The notes under the pieces are model-generated. The model did no database searches. It saw only the letters and a list, made by a program, of their open reading frames with translations, and was not told the DNA's origin. From JAGOBX01 sp017999075 [NCBI: Candidatus Babelota bacterium] (GTDB lineage Bacteria; JAGOBX01), in NCBI GenBank assembly GCA_017999075.1, contig JAGOBX010000241.1:1-6032 (forward strand): 6,032 nt of DNA, in the 5' to 3' direction. Position numbers and translations under genes: made by a program. This document shows, one piece after another, positions 1 through 5,875 of this stretch. Positions within the stretch are counted from its first letter, which is position 1, and each line of letters opens with the position of its first letter.

Positions 1-43
1 ACGTTTAAAAAATGTTTATCGCATTTTAAGATTATAAGTTTTA

Positions 44-72
44 TTGAAATTTATTTAAACAATTTTTATTAT
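44..72 (+). promoter_or_regulatory. Putative sigma70-type promoter of the rubredoxin gene
   Basis: A -35-like TTGAAA (44-49) and a -10-like TATTAT (67-72) are separated by 17 bases, which predicts transcription starting near 79 and a leader of about 35 bases before the rubredoxin ATG. The surrounding sequence is nearly all A/T, so chance matches to -10 boxes are frequent; the correct spacing and the TTGAAA support the call. A 14-base AT-only palindrome (68-81) overlaps the -10 box and predicted start. In positions 1-43 I see nothing identifiable. Confidence 0.45.
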
Positions 73-101
73 TTAAATAATTGCAATAATATATAATCTT
101 T

Positions 102-108
102 AGGAGGG
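102..108 (+). promoter_or_regulatory. Strong ribosome binding site of the rubredoxin gene
   Basis: AGGAGGG lies 5 bases before the ATG at 114 and fixes the start of this short gene. The ten bases TAGGAGGGTT (101-110) recur exactly before ilvC (4785-4794). Confidence 0.85.
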
Positions 109-113
109 TTATT

Positions 114-275
114 ATGAAAAAATATGTATGCAATGCTTGCGGATGGATTTATGATCCTGAAACAGGAGACCCTGATTCTGGTATTGCTCCAGGCACACCT
201 TTCGAACAACTTCCGGATAGTTTTGTGTATCCTGTATGCGGAGTTGGCAAAGACATGTTCGAAGTTCAGGAATAA
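114..275 (+). CDS. Rubredoxin-family protein with Cys39 replaced by Tyr
   Basis: This 53-residue product matches classical small rubredoxins in length and pattern from end to end: MKKYVCNAC at the N-terminus, [18 protein letters not shown] in the middle, and CGVGKDMFE near the C-terminus. Rubredoxins are soluble cytoplasmic electron carriers with one iron held by four cysteines in two C-x2-C knuckles, numbered 6, 9, 39 and 42 in the clostridial type. Here Cys6, Cys9 and Cys42 are present, but position 39 is Tyr (codon TAT, 228-230), one transition away from TGT. Position 37, usually Trp, is Phe. The start is set by a strong AGGAGGG five bases upstream. The gene stands alone with its own likely promoter; no partner such as a rubrerythrin or oxidoreductase is in the window. 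The family call is secure. Whether it still binds iron normally is open: it may be a decaying copy, a variant site, or a sequence error. Confidence 0.93.
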   Translation: MKKYVCNACGWIYDPETGDPDSGIAPGTPFEQLPDSFVYPVCGVGKDMFEVQE

Positions 276-307
276 TTTTAATAATTTAGTGTCTATTCAA
301 AAATAAT

Positions 308-386
308 ATATTTCCATTTGATATGTCATAAAAAAAATTATTTTTTAATTTTTATATTTTCCACTTGATATTTCAAATGGAAATAT
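308..386. repeat. Set of related direct and inverted repeats between rubredoxin and the FecR gene
   Basis: ATATTTCCATTTGA (308-321) is an exact 14-base inverted repeat of TCAAATGGAAATAT (373-386). The left element also has a direct near-copy: TTTCCATTTGATATGTCA (311-328) and TTTCCACTTGATATTTCA (358-375) agree at 16 of 18 positions. The right arm can therefore pair with either the distant arm (14 perfect pairs) or the adjacent copy at 354-368 (one mismatch, one bulge, loop of four). An A8/T6 stretch (330-346) lies inside. It could act as a transcript 3' structure, a multi-site operator or the remnant of a small repeat element. The sequence alone does not decide. Confidence 0.7.
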
Positions 387-392
387 TTATTT
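354..392 (+). terminator. Possible terminator-like hairpin after the rubredoxin gene
   Basis: The bases 354-368 and 373-386 form a hairpin of about 13 pairs with one C/A mismatch, one bulged T and a TATT loop, followed by TTATTT (387-392). The stem has only a small GC core (CCA/TGG) and the tail is a poor U tract, so termination is plausible but unproven. It is the only strong local fold in the 150-base gap. Confidence 0.3.
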
Positions 393-393
393 A
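365..393 (+). promoter_or_regulatory. Weak candidate promoter of the FecR-GT9-smpB-VWA operon
   Basis: TTGATA (365-370) is followed after 17 bases by TATTTA (388-393). The -35 box is one change from consensus but the -10 box is poor. The pair overlaps the repeat set at 308-386, so any protein bound there could affect it. In this base composition the match may be chance. Confidence 0.25.
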
Positions 394-425
394 AAAACTG
401 ACCGGTTTTCAGGAATTTATATAAT

Positions 426-1046
426 ATGATAAAAAAAATATTATCTGTTATTTTTATATTATCGGTATTTTTTTTAATATCGGTACAAGCGGCAGGGATA
501 TCCGGTAAAATAATAAAAACTAACGGTGTTCCTTTAATTAATGGAAAAAAAACAACTTTAAATTCAACTGTCAATGAAGGCGATTTAATCGAAACAGAAT
601 TTTCAGAAAAAAGTTATGCAGACATACTTTTCAGCAATGGCACATATATACGTTTAAAAGAAAATTCAAAATTGAAACTTATTAAAACGTCAAATAAATT
701 CAAATTAAACCTTAAATCCGGAAAAATATTTGTAAATGTGGAAAAACTTCATAAAAATCAATCTTTTGTGGTATTTACCCCTGTTTCTGTCGTTGGAGTC
801 CGCGGAACAAAATTCGCATTGGAAACAACTGACAGGCAATCATATATCTGTGTATGCGAAGGAATTGTGGCAGTAAATAAAAAAAATATTTTTAACAGAA
901 TGTTTTCAAAAGACGTTGAAGTTTCACCTGATTATGATTTATGGATTAAATCCGGTTATACATTAAAAAAGCCTGCTTATTCTCCGGATATGTTAAAAGC
1001 CACCGTATCAGAATTTGAAAATATGGGGTTTAAAATAAACAAATAA
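426..1046 (+). CDS. Secreted FecR-domain protein
   Basis: The 206-residue product starts with a clear signal peptide: Lys at 3-4, a hydrophobic core at about 5-20, and a likely signal peptidase I site after VQA (residues 20-22). There is no lipobox Cys, so it is probably periplasmic or otherwise exported. The mature part carries a FecR-type beta-rich domain at about 27-152: an opening GKIIKTNG stretch, EGDLIET (51-57), a 'DILFSNGTYIRL' strand pair (66-77), the family's typical VVGVRGTKF (122-130), and YICVCEG (140-146) where other members have a hydrophobic strand ending in EG. The C-terminal 50 residues are unassigned. FecR proper relays iron-citrate signals to a sigma factor, but stand-alone exported FecR-domain proteins of unknown role are common. 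No sigma factor or TonB receptor gene is nearby, so I do not infer iron regulation. The start is supported by the signal peptide and a weak AGGAA at 411-415. Its TAA overlaps the next ATG by one base. Confidence 0.8.
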   Translation: MIKKILSVIFILSVFFLISVQAAGISGKIIKTNGVPLINGKKTTLNSTVNEGDLIETEFSEKSYADILFSNGTYIRLKENSKLKLIKTSNKFKLNLKSGKIFVNVEKLHKNQSFVVFTPVSVVGVRGTKFALETTDRQSYICVCEGIVAVNKKNIFNRMFSKDVEVSPDYDLWIKSGYTLKKPAYSPDMLKATVSEFENMGFKINK

Positions 1047-2191
1047 TGCAATTACACTCAAAATTTAATGCAGCTTACGATTGCATATATTTCAAAGCTG
1101 AAAAACCTTGCATATATCACAAAAAATCAGGGGCAATTTGTAAAAACTGTATTTTTTTTAAAAAACGCGGAATAAAAATATTAATAATCAAACTCGACGC
1201 TATGGGAGATGTTTTGCGGACAACATCAATATTATCTCCTTTAAAAAAAACATTTCCTGATTCTTCGGTTTATTGGATTACAAAATCAAATTCGCTTGAT
1301 CTTCTTTTAAACAATCCTCTTATTGATAAAGTCTTTGTTTACAATGAAAAATCAATATTGTATTTATCCTCATTGTTGTTTGACAATATTTTTTGTTTTG
1401 ACATTTCTCCTGAATCAGTTTTTCTTACAAGCATAATAAAATCAAAAAAATACTCTGGATTTGTGTGGGACAAATTAAATGAAATACCTGTTCCTGCCGA
1501 TGATAAAGCAAAATACTGGTATTCTTTAAGCATAAATGATGATTATAAAAAAAATAACAAACTTTCTTACCAGAAAATTATTCTAAAAACAGCAGGACTT
1601 AATTGTGAAAAAAAACTCGGTTATCCTATTCATTATTATTTCACTGAAAATGATAAGATTTTCCGTGAACTATGGGAAAAAAAAAATAAATTCGATACTC
1701 AGTTATATACTATCGGATTAAATACCGAGGTTGGCAATAAATGGCTTACAAAAAAATGGAAAACAGAATATTTCGAAAAATTAATAAAACTTCTGAAAAA
1801 ATATGACAAAAATATTAATATTATAGTTTTTTCAAATAATGAGTTCACTGCAAAATCCATTTCAAAATATCCGAAAACATATATGCCTTTAAAAAAATTA
1901 ACATTCAGAAACTATGCTGTTTTATTAAGTTTATGCGATTTAATCGTAACTTCTGATACTCTTGCTTTCCATCTTGCCGCGGCTTTGAAAAAAAAATCTG
2001 TTTGCATTACAGGACCTACAAGTAAAACTGAACTTGAAAATTATGGAAAAGGAATTATACTCGAATCTGATAAAAAAAAATGTTTATGCTGTTATAAAAT
2101 AAAATGCGGATTATCACCGAACTGTATGGATGATATAAAACCGGAATATGTCTTTGAAATAATAAAAAAAATGTTGGTTGAAAAATTATGA
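1046..2191 (+). CDS. Glycosyltransferase family 9 (heptosyltransferase-like) with Cys-rich ends
   Basis: This 381-residue protein has the GT9/heptosyltransferase fold signatures. After a short N-terminal extension comes the first Rossmann strand and loop, ILIIKLDAMGDVLRTTSIL (45-63), the family's acceptor-side motif. Later comes SDTLAFHLAAAL (303-314) followed by VCITGPTS, the nucleotide-sugar-binding motif. In heptosyltransferases this reads D-T-G-x-x-H; here Gly is replaced by Leu while Asp304, Thr305 and His309 remain. GT9 enzymes act at the cytoplasmic membrane face, typically on lipopolysaccharide core; the actual sugar and acceptor cannot be read here. Two cysteine clusters frame the domains: Cys13, 22, 32 and 35 in the extension, and Cys346, 348, 349, 354 and 360 near the C-terminus. 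A C-terminal cluster of this kind occurs in other GT9 proteins. No Shine-Dalgarno precedes the ATG, which overlaps the preceding stop codon, so translation is probably coupled. It contains A tracts of 9-10 bases that stay in frame. Confidence 0.85.
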   Translation: MQLHSKFNAAYDCIYFKAEKPCIYHKKSGAICKNCIFFKKRGIKILIIKLDAMGDVLRTTSILSPLKKTFPDSSVYWITKSNSLDLLLNNPLIDKVFVYNEKSILYLSSLLFDNIFCFDISPESVFLTSIIKSKKYSGFVWDKLNEIPVPADDKAKYWYSLSINDDYKKNNKLSYQKIILKTAGLNCEKKLGYPIHYYFTENDKIFRELWEKKNKFDTQLYTIGLNTEVGNKWLTKKWKTEYFEKLIKLLKKYDKNINIIVFSNNEFTAKSISKYPKTYMPLKKLTFRNYAVLLSLCDLIVTSDTLAFHLAAALKKKSVCITGPTSKTELENYGKGIILESDKKKCLCCYKIKCGLSPNCMDDIKPEYVFEIIKKMLVEKL

Positions 2192-2646
2192 AACAATCTT
2201 ATAAAAATAAAAAAGCTTTTTTTGAATATGAAATTTTTGATAAGTTTGAAGCAGGATTAGTGCTTAATGGGTCTGAAGTAAAATCTATACGAGCCGGTAA
2301 AATAAATTTCATAGATTCATACTGCGATTTAAGGGATAACGAAATATTTTGTATAGGGCTTCACATATCCCCTTATAAAGAAGCTTCTTATAACAATACT
2401 GATCCATTGAGGGAAAGAAAATTATTGCTTAACAGAAAGGAAATAAATAAAATTGCCGGAAAAATCAAAGAAAAAGGTTTAACCTGCATTCCTTTAAACC
2501 TATATTTCAACAAACGTAATTTTGTCAAACTTGAAATAGGATTGGCCCGCGGAAAACGAATGTATGACAAACGTGAACAGATAAAGAAAAAAGACATACG
2601 CCAGGAACATTCTTCAAACTTAAAATTAAAAAATATCAAATTATGA
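2188..2646 (+). CDS. smpB: SsrA-binding protein SmpB
   Basis: The 152-residue product is collinear with SmpB over its full usual length. SmpB binds tmRNA and delivers it to ribosomes stalled on mRNA without a stop codon, enabling trans-translation and tagging of the incomplete protein. Family hallmarks visible: NKKAFFEYEI (7-16), the LNGSEVKSIRAGKIN block (26-40), HISPY (59-63), DPLRERKLLL (72-81), a KEKGLTCIPL strand (94-103), GLARGK (118-123), YDKRE (126-130), and a basic C-terminal tail (131-152) of the kind that enters the mRNA channel. The ATG overlaps the GT9 stop as ATGA, and its own stop overlaps the next start the same way. No Shine-Dalgarno is visible, so translation is probably coupled. 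The tmRNA gene itself is not in this window. Its placement between a glycosyltransferase and a VWA membrane protein says nothing about its function but implies co-transcription. Confidence 0.96.
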   Translation: MKQSYKNKKAFFEYEIFDKFEAGLVLNGSEVKSIRAGKINFIDSYCDLRDNEIFCIGLHISPYKEASYNNTDPLRERKLLLNRKEINKIAGKIKEKGLTCIPLNLYFNKRNFVKLEIGLARGKRMYDKREQIKKKDIRQEHSSNLKLKNIKL

Positions 2647-4307
2647 ACTTACCTGATATCCAGATTATATTTAACCCTGTATTCCATAAATATATAGTAG
2701 TATTATGTTTTTTGATATCAATATTTCTGCTTATTGTTTTAATCAAAACAATAAAATCTTATTATTTGTTCGCAGTACAATTCGTTATTATCACAATGCT
2801 TTTGCTGATTATCATGAATCCAGTTTTAAAAATAAAATCAGGATTGAAAACTTTTCCTGATCCTGTTATTCTGGTTGATGATTCTTCAAGTATGCTTAAT
2901 TTAACTGGCGATAAAAAAACAAGACTGGAAAAAACTCAACAGCTGATTAGTGAGATTAAAAAAAAAACAGGTCTTAAATTTTCAGAGTTCAATTTTTCAG
3001 ATTTCAATACTGAAAATCAAATAACCGCTTTATCAGAACTCGAAAAAATCGTAATTCCAGAAAAATCTTTTACAGTAGTTTTATCAGATTTCAACAGCGC
3101 CATTCCTCTCAATTCAGATATGAAAAACAAATTATTGTCAAAAGGCATAAATTTTCATTGCATTGACGGAGAACCTTTAAATTACGTAAAAATATCAGAC
3201 GTTTTTTATGAAAAAAATAAATCAGACGAATCATTTCTGAAATTAAAATTAAAAATTCAGGTTTATTATCCGGAAAATTATACTGTTTCTCTTTTTGAAC
3301 GCAATAAACTTATATCTATTAAGGATATAAGCCTTACAAAAACAGGCGAACATGAAATAATTTTGGATTATGATACAAAAAAAAATCTTTCAAGCCACTT
3401 ATTTTTTAAATTCGTAATTAATATTTCAAATAAAAATGCCAAAACTGAAAATATTATCATTGATAACGAATATAACTTAGCTGTTGAAAACAATATAAAA
3501 AAAAACAGAATCCTATGTGTAGTAAACACTCCTGACTGGGATTTTGCTTTTTTCAACCGGCTGCTTTCAAAATATTCATCAACAGAAATATCTTATTATC
3601 ACCAAACTTTAAAAAATATAAATCAGCCTATTTCTTCGTATTCAGGAAAATATGATCTTATTATATTGTTTAAACCTGATTTCAATTTTCTTCCAGCTCA
3701 AATAATAAATATGATTTTAAACAAAACTTCCGGAAAATCTACAATATTGTATTTTACAGGAACCAGAGAAAACAATTTCAACACTCTCAATTCCGTTAAA
3801 CAATTTTTCAAATTAAACACTCAAAAAAATATTGCTATTCAAAAAAACCATATATTAAAACAAGCTGTCCACAATGGAGGTTTATTTCTCCCCATTATCG
3901 ACTGGAACAAATATCCGCCATTTGATTCGATGTTAAGATTATATTCTCCTACAGAATCAATTCAGTATATTTCCGATATATCAGACAGCTCTCCGGTATT
4001 ATTTGAAATAAATAATGAAAAAACTCTATCGCTTGTATTTACTGTATCAGGTTTTTATAAATGGCAGTTTAATGAAGGACTTATGTCTGGAAATTCTAAT
4101 GAAATACCATATTTCTGGAACAGTATAATAACATATCTTTTAAATAAATCCATCCAGGACGACTTGCTGATTATCCCGTCAAAACCACTTTATTTGTATG
4201 AAAAATTCGAAAAAGCAGAGTTTGAAATAATTTTATCAGAAAATTTAAAAAAATATTCAAATCAATTAACAGCATCTCACTATACTGATCATTCAAAAAA
4301 AATATAA
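2643..4307 (+). CDS. Membrane-anchored VWA / glutamine-amidotransferase-like protein, N-terminal 554 residues (frame breaks at an A8 tract)
   Basis: Two hydrophobic segments (about 17-37 and 41-62) are followed by a compact von Willebrand factor A-like domain. Its MIDAS signature is D-x-S-x-S at 79-83 (in VDDSSSM), and VVLSDF with Asp149 resembles the later metal-site strand. A beta-rich, probably immunoglobulin-like section follows (about 170-280). Next comes a region resembling class I glutamine-amidotransferase-like folds, starting at RILCVVNTPDWDFAFFNRLL (289-308), with YDLIILFKPDF further on; no catalytic Cys-His pair is evident. Membrane proteins with this two-helix/VWA/amidotransferase-like layout and a closing membrane helix occur in several Gram-negative-type phyla, usually without known function. 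This reading frame ends early, just after an A8 tract, with no closing helix. The missing end lies in the -1 frame (4289-4678), and joining the two gives 678 residues. The ATG overlaps the smpB stop (ATGA) and has no Shine-Dalgarno. Product type is fairly secure; its role is unknown. Confidence 0.75.
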   Translation: MNLPDIQIIFNPVFHKYIVVLCFLISIFLLIVLIKTIKSYYLFAVQFVIITMLLLIIMNPVLKIKSGLKTFPDPVILVDDSSSMLNLTGDKKTRLEKTQQLISEIKKKTGLKFSEFNFSDFNTENQITALSELEKIVIPEKSFTVVLSDFNSAIPLNSDMKNKLLSKGINFHCIDGEPLNYVKISDVFYEKNKSDESFLKLKLKIQVYYPENYTVSLFERNKLISIKDISLTKTGEHEIILDYDTKKNLSSHLFFKFVINISNKNAKTENIIIDNEYNLAVENNIKKNRILCVVNTPDWDFAFFNRLLSKYSSTEISYYHQTLKNINQPISSYSGKYDLIILFKPDFNFLPAQIINMILNKTSGKSTILYFTGTRENNFNTLNSVKQFFKLNTQKNIAIQKNHILKQAVHNGGLFLPIIDWNKYPPFDSMLRLYSPTESIQYISDISDSSPVLFEINNEKTLSLVFTVSGFYKWQFNEGLMSGNSNEIPYFWNSIITYLLNKSIQDDLLIIPSKPLYLYEKFEKAEFEIILSENLKKYSNQLTASHYTDHSKKI

Positions 4308-4678
4308 TAAAATTATCTGACAATTTTCAAAATTATATGCTTCCGTCTCAAAAAACAGGATTAAATAAAATCGAATGTTCATTACCTGTTTCGTCCTCGG
4401 CAAAAACACCTGCCAAATCAGCCTTTGAATACTTTATTGATATTCCTTTATTAGAAAAAAATTCCGGCATTAAAACCGAGTCTGTCAAATCCATTTTTTT
4501 CAAAAACCAGGAATATTATAATTTTCAAAATTCAAAATCATTTATAAATAATTTCAGAAATTTTATTAAACCTATTGAAAATCATTATTATATCGACATT
4601 ATAAGCAACATATATTTCATGTGCTCATGCATATTCTTTTTTTGTTTACAATGGTTTTTATTAAAAAAAACAAAATAA
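4289..4678 (+). pseudogene. C-terminal part of the VWA membrane protein, in the -1 frame
   Basis: This stretch is open from 4289 (after a TGA at 4286) to the TAA at 4676-4678. It reads on smoothly from the upstream protein if one base is slipped at the A8 tract: ...HSKK then NIIKLSDNFQNYMLPSQKTG. It carries what the upstream frame lacks: a segment around SIFFKNQEYYNF that matches the end of the extracytoplasmic part in such proteins, then one membrane helix (about IYFMCSCIFFFCLQWFLL) and a positive KKTK end. The only internal ATG near its start (4337) has no Shine-Dalgarno and would begin mid-domain, so a separate gene is unlikely. It is either a functional end reached by frameshifting or polymerase slippage, the broken end of a decaying gene, or the result of a one-base sequencing error. 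Confidence 0.75.
4295..4302 (+). other. A8 tract with A_AAA_AAA slippery heptamer at the frame break
   Basis: In the upstream frame the codons are TCA AAA AAA ATA TAA. The heptamer A_AAA_AAA (4295-4301) is thus in the exact register for tandem -1 slippage, which would give TCA AAA AAA AAT ATA and enter the downstream open frame four bases before the zero-frame TAA (4305-4307). RNA polymerase adding one A at the same tract would give the same protein. A short ATAAT/ATTAT fold follows at about 4304-4316, but no strong stimulatory stem or upstream Shine-Dalgarno is visible. Confidence 0.5.
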
Positions 4679-4682
4679 ATTA

Positions 4683-4711
4683 TTGACAACTATTCGATAG
4701 TATATTATATT
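4683..4711 (+). promoter_or_regulatory. Sigma70-type promoter of ilvC
   Basis: A perfect -35 TTGACA (4683-4688) and a -10-like TATATT (4706-4711) are separated by exactly 17 bases, beginning just after the preceding stop codon. Transcription would start near 4718 and give a leader of about 85 bases before the ilvC ATG. The leader holds the hairpin described at 4729-4770. Confidence 0.6.
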
Positions 4712-4728
4712 TAAAATTTAAAAATAAT

Positions 4729-4770
4729 AATCAAGCTGTAATTTTATTGTTCGGCTTGATTTTTATTTTA
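4729..4770 (+). terminator. Terminator-like hairpin upstream of ilvC (operon terminator or leader attenuator)
   Basis: AATCAAGCTG (4729-4738) pairs with CGGCTTGATT (4752-4761) over ten positions including one G-T pair, with a 13-base loop, followed by TTTTATTTTA. This is the usual intrinsic terminator layout. It lies 50 bases after the end of the VWA gene and would end that operon. It also lies downstream of the best ilvC promoter, so it would affect ilvC transcripts too. There is no room for a leader peptide or T-box before it. Confidence 0.65.
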
Positions 4771-4785
4771 TCTCAATAAGTTTGT

Positions 4786-4792
4786 AGGAGGG
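4786..4792 (+). promoter_or_regulatory. Strong ribosome binding site of ilvC
   Basis: AGGAGGG ends 10 bases before the ATG at 4803 and supports this start, which also gives the normal family N-terminus. Confidence 0.8.
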
Positions 4793-4802
4793 TTTTCTAA
4801 AA

Positions 4803-5819
4803 ATGGCTAATATTTATTATGATAAAGATTGCGATTTAAAATATCTTTCAGGAAAAAAAGTTGCCATATTAGGTTACGGCAGTCAAGGACACGCTCATGC
4901 TCAGAATTTACGCGACAGCGGTATAGATGTAATAGTAGCGGAATATCCAGGCGGAGCAGCATGGAAAAAAGCGGAACAGGCTGGATTTAAAGTATCTTCT
5001 GCTGACGAAGCTGCCAAACTCGGAGATATCATAGTATTCACATTGCCTGACACTATTCAATCAGGAATTTATGACAAATCAATAAAAGCTAATTTAACTA
5101 AAGGAAAAGTTCTTTTATTTGCCCATGGTTTTAATATAAGATACAATCAAATAGTTCCCCCTGATTTCGTTGATGTTATTATGGTTGCTCCAAAAGGACC
5201 GGGTCATCTGGTACGCAGTGAATATATGGAAGGTCGCGGAGTTCCTAATTTAATAGCTGTAGAGCAGAATGCTTCAGGAAATGCAAAAAATATAGCTATG
5301 GCTTATTCTAAAGGGATCGGCGGCAGCCGCGCTGGAATTATAGAAACAACATTTACTGAAGAAACAGAAACAGATTTGTTTGGAGAACAGGCTATCCTGT
5401 GCGGCGGAGTTACCGCTCTTATGGAAGCAGGATTCCAAACTCTTGTTGAAGCAGGATACCAGCCTGAAATCGCATATTTTGAATGTATTCATGAAATGAA
5501 ACTTATTGTTGACCTTATATACGAAGGCGGAATGGAATGGATGTGGTATTCAGTCTCTGACACAGCAGAATTCGGAGGGTTGACTGTAGGTCCGAAAATT
5601 GTTACAGAAGAAACCAAAAAAGCAATGAAAGAAGTTCTAAAACGAATTCAAACCGGTGAATTTGCTTCTGAATGGTTAAGCGAAACAAGAGTGGGCCAGC
5701 CGAAATTCAAATCATTAAGAAATATTTCAAAAAATAACCTTAATGAAAAAGTCGGAGAAAAACTAAGAAAAATGATGCCTTGGTTATCAAAAAGAAAAAC
5801 TGAAACAGGCGGCAAATAA
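4803..5819 (+). CDS. ilvC: Ketol-acid reductoisomerase, class I (short form), with atypical cofactor loop
   Basis: The 338-residue length is typical of class I enzymes. The enzyme turns 2-acetolactate or 2-aceto-2-hydroxybutyrate into the dihydroxy acid precursors of valine/leucine and isoleucine, using a reduced nicotinamide cofactor and two Mg2+ in the cytoplasm. The N-terminal Rossmann domain shows [13 protein letters not shown] (24-36); AHGFN with His108 and APKGPGH with Lys131 follow. The C-terminal knotted domain has the metal ligands Asp191 and Glu195 (in ETDLFGEQ) and Glu227 and Glu231 (in YFECIHE), and substrate-side [11 protein letters not shown] (249-259). All catalytic residues I can check are present, so it should be active. 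The odd part is the loop after the second strand: most relatives have G-L-R-x-G-S-x-S-W, but here it is A-E-Y-P-G-G-A-A-W (46-54). The residues that hold the NADPH 2'-phosphate are gone and an acidic Glu47 has appeared, which suggests NADH use. No other ilv gene is nearby; it has its own promoter and strong RBS. Confidence 0.97.
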   Translation: MANIYYDKDCDLKYLSGKKVAILGYGSQGHAHAQNLRDSGIDVIVAEYPGGAAWKKAEQAGFKVSSADEAAKLGDIIVFTLPDTIQSGIYDKSIKANLTKGKVLLFAHGFNIRYNQIVPPDFVDVIMVAPKGPGHLVRSEYMEGRGVPNLIAVEQNASGNAKNIAMAYSKGIGGSRAGIIETTFTEETETDLFGEQAILCGGVTALMEAGFQTLVEAGYQPEIAYFECIHEMKLIVDLIYEGGMEWMWYSVSDTAEFGGLTVGPKIVTEETKKAMKEVLKRIQTGEFASEWLSETRVGQPKFKSLRNISKNNLNEKVGEKLRKMMPWLSKRKTETGGK

Positions 5820-5832
5820 TTTTTAAAATTAT

Positions 5833-5854
5833 TGCGGGAAACCGGATATTTTTT
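5833..5854 (+). terminator. Weak candidate terminator after ilvC
   Basis: A small hairpin with CGG (5835-5837), a GAAA loop and CCG (5842-5844) is followed shortly by six T bases (5849-5854). The stem is only three firm pairs, so this may be partial or no termination, and read-through into rpsT is possible. Confidence 0.25.
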
Positions 5855-5869
5855 CATTATTATAATTTT

Positions 5870-5875
5870 AAGGAG
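5870..5875 (+). promoter_or_regulatory. Ribosome binding site of rpsT
   Basis: AAGGAG lies 10 bases before the ATG at 5886 and confirms the start of this gene. No convincing separate promoter is seen in the 66-base gap after ilvC. Confidence 0.75.

Noticed and set aside
92-97. TATAAT as -10 box of the rubredoxin gene
   Set aside because: A start about seven bases downstream would fall within the Shine-Dalgarno, and no -35 box is correctly spaced; the pair at 44-72 fits better.
124-306. Open frame of 60 codons over the rubredoxin gene
   Set aside because: It is an out-of-frame reading of the rubredoxin gene, with no RBS and no recognisable protein pattern.
308-386. CRISPR array or insertion sequence ends
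   Set aside because: Only two direct copies with one inverted copy, no regular spacers, no transposase and no flanking target duplication.
420-425. TATAAT just before the FecR ATG
   Set aside because: Transcription would begin inside the coding region after the ATG, losing the start codon and signal peptide start.
4337-4678. A separate 113-residue gene starting at ATG 4337
   Set aside because: No Shine-Dalgarno, it starts mid-domain, and the frame is already open from 4289 in continuity with the VWA protein; better read as that protein's C-terminal end.
4718-4802. Classical ilv leader-peptide attenuator or T-box before ilvC
   Set aside because: Only about 11 bases lie between the predicted start and the hairpin, with no ATG followed by Ile/Val/Leu codons and no room for T-box elements.
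338-5857. Several minus-strand open frames of 62-83 codons (338-574, 1339-1533, 2388-2639, 3368-3556, 5274-5492, 5648-5857)
   Set aside because: Each lies wholly or mostly antisense to a well-supported + strand gene, lacks an RBS, and resembles no known family.
5861-5866. TATAAT as -10 box of rpsT
   Set aside because: The start would fall in the Shine-Dalgarno at 5870-5875 and no -35 box is found 17 bases upstream.
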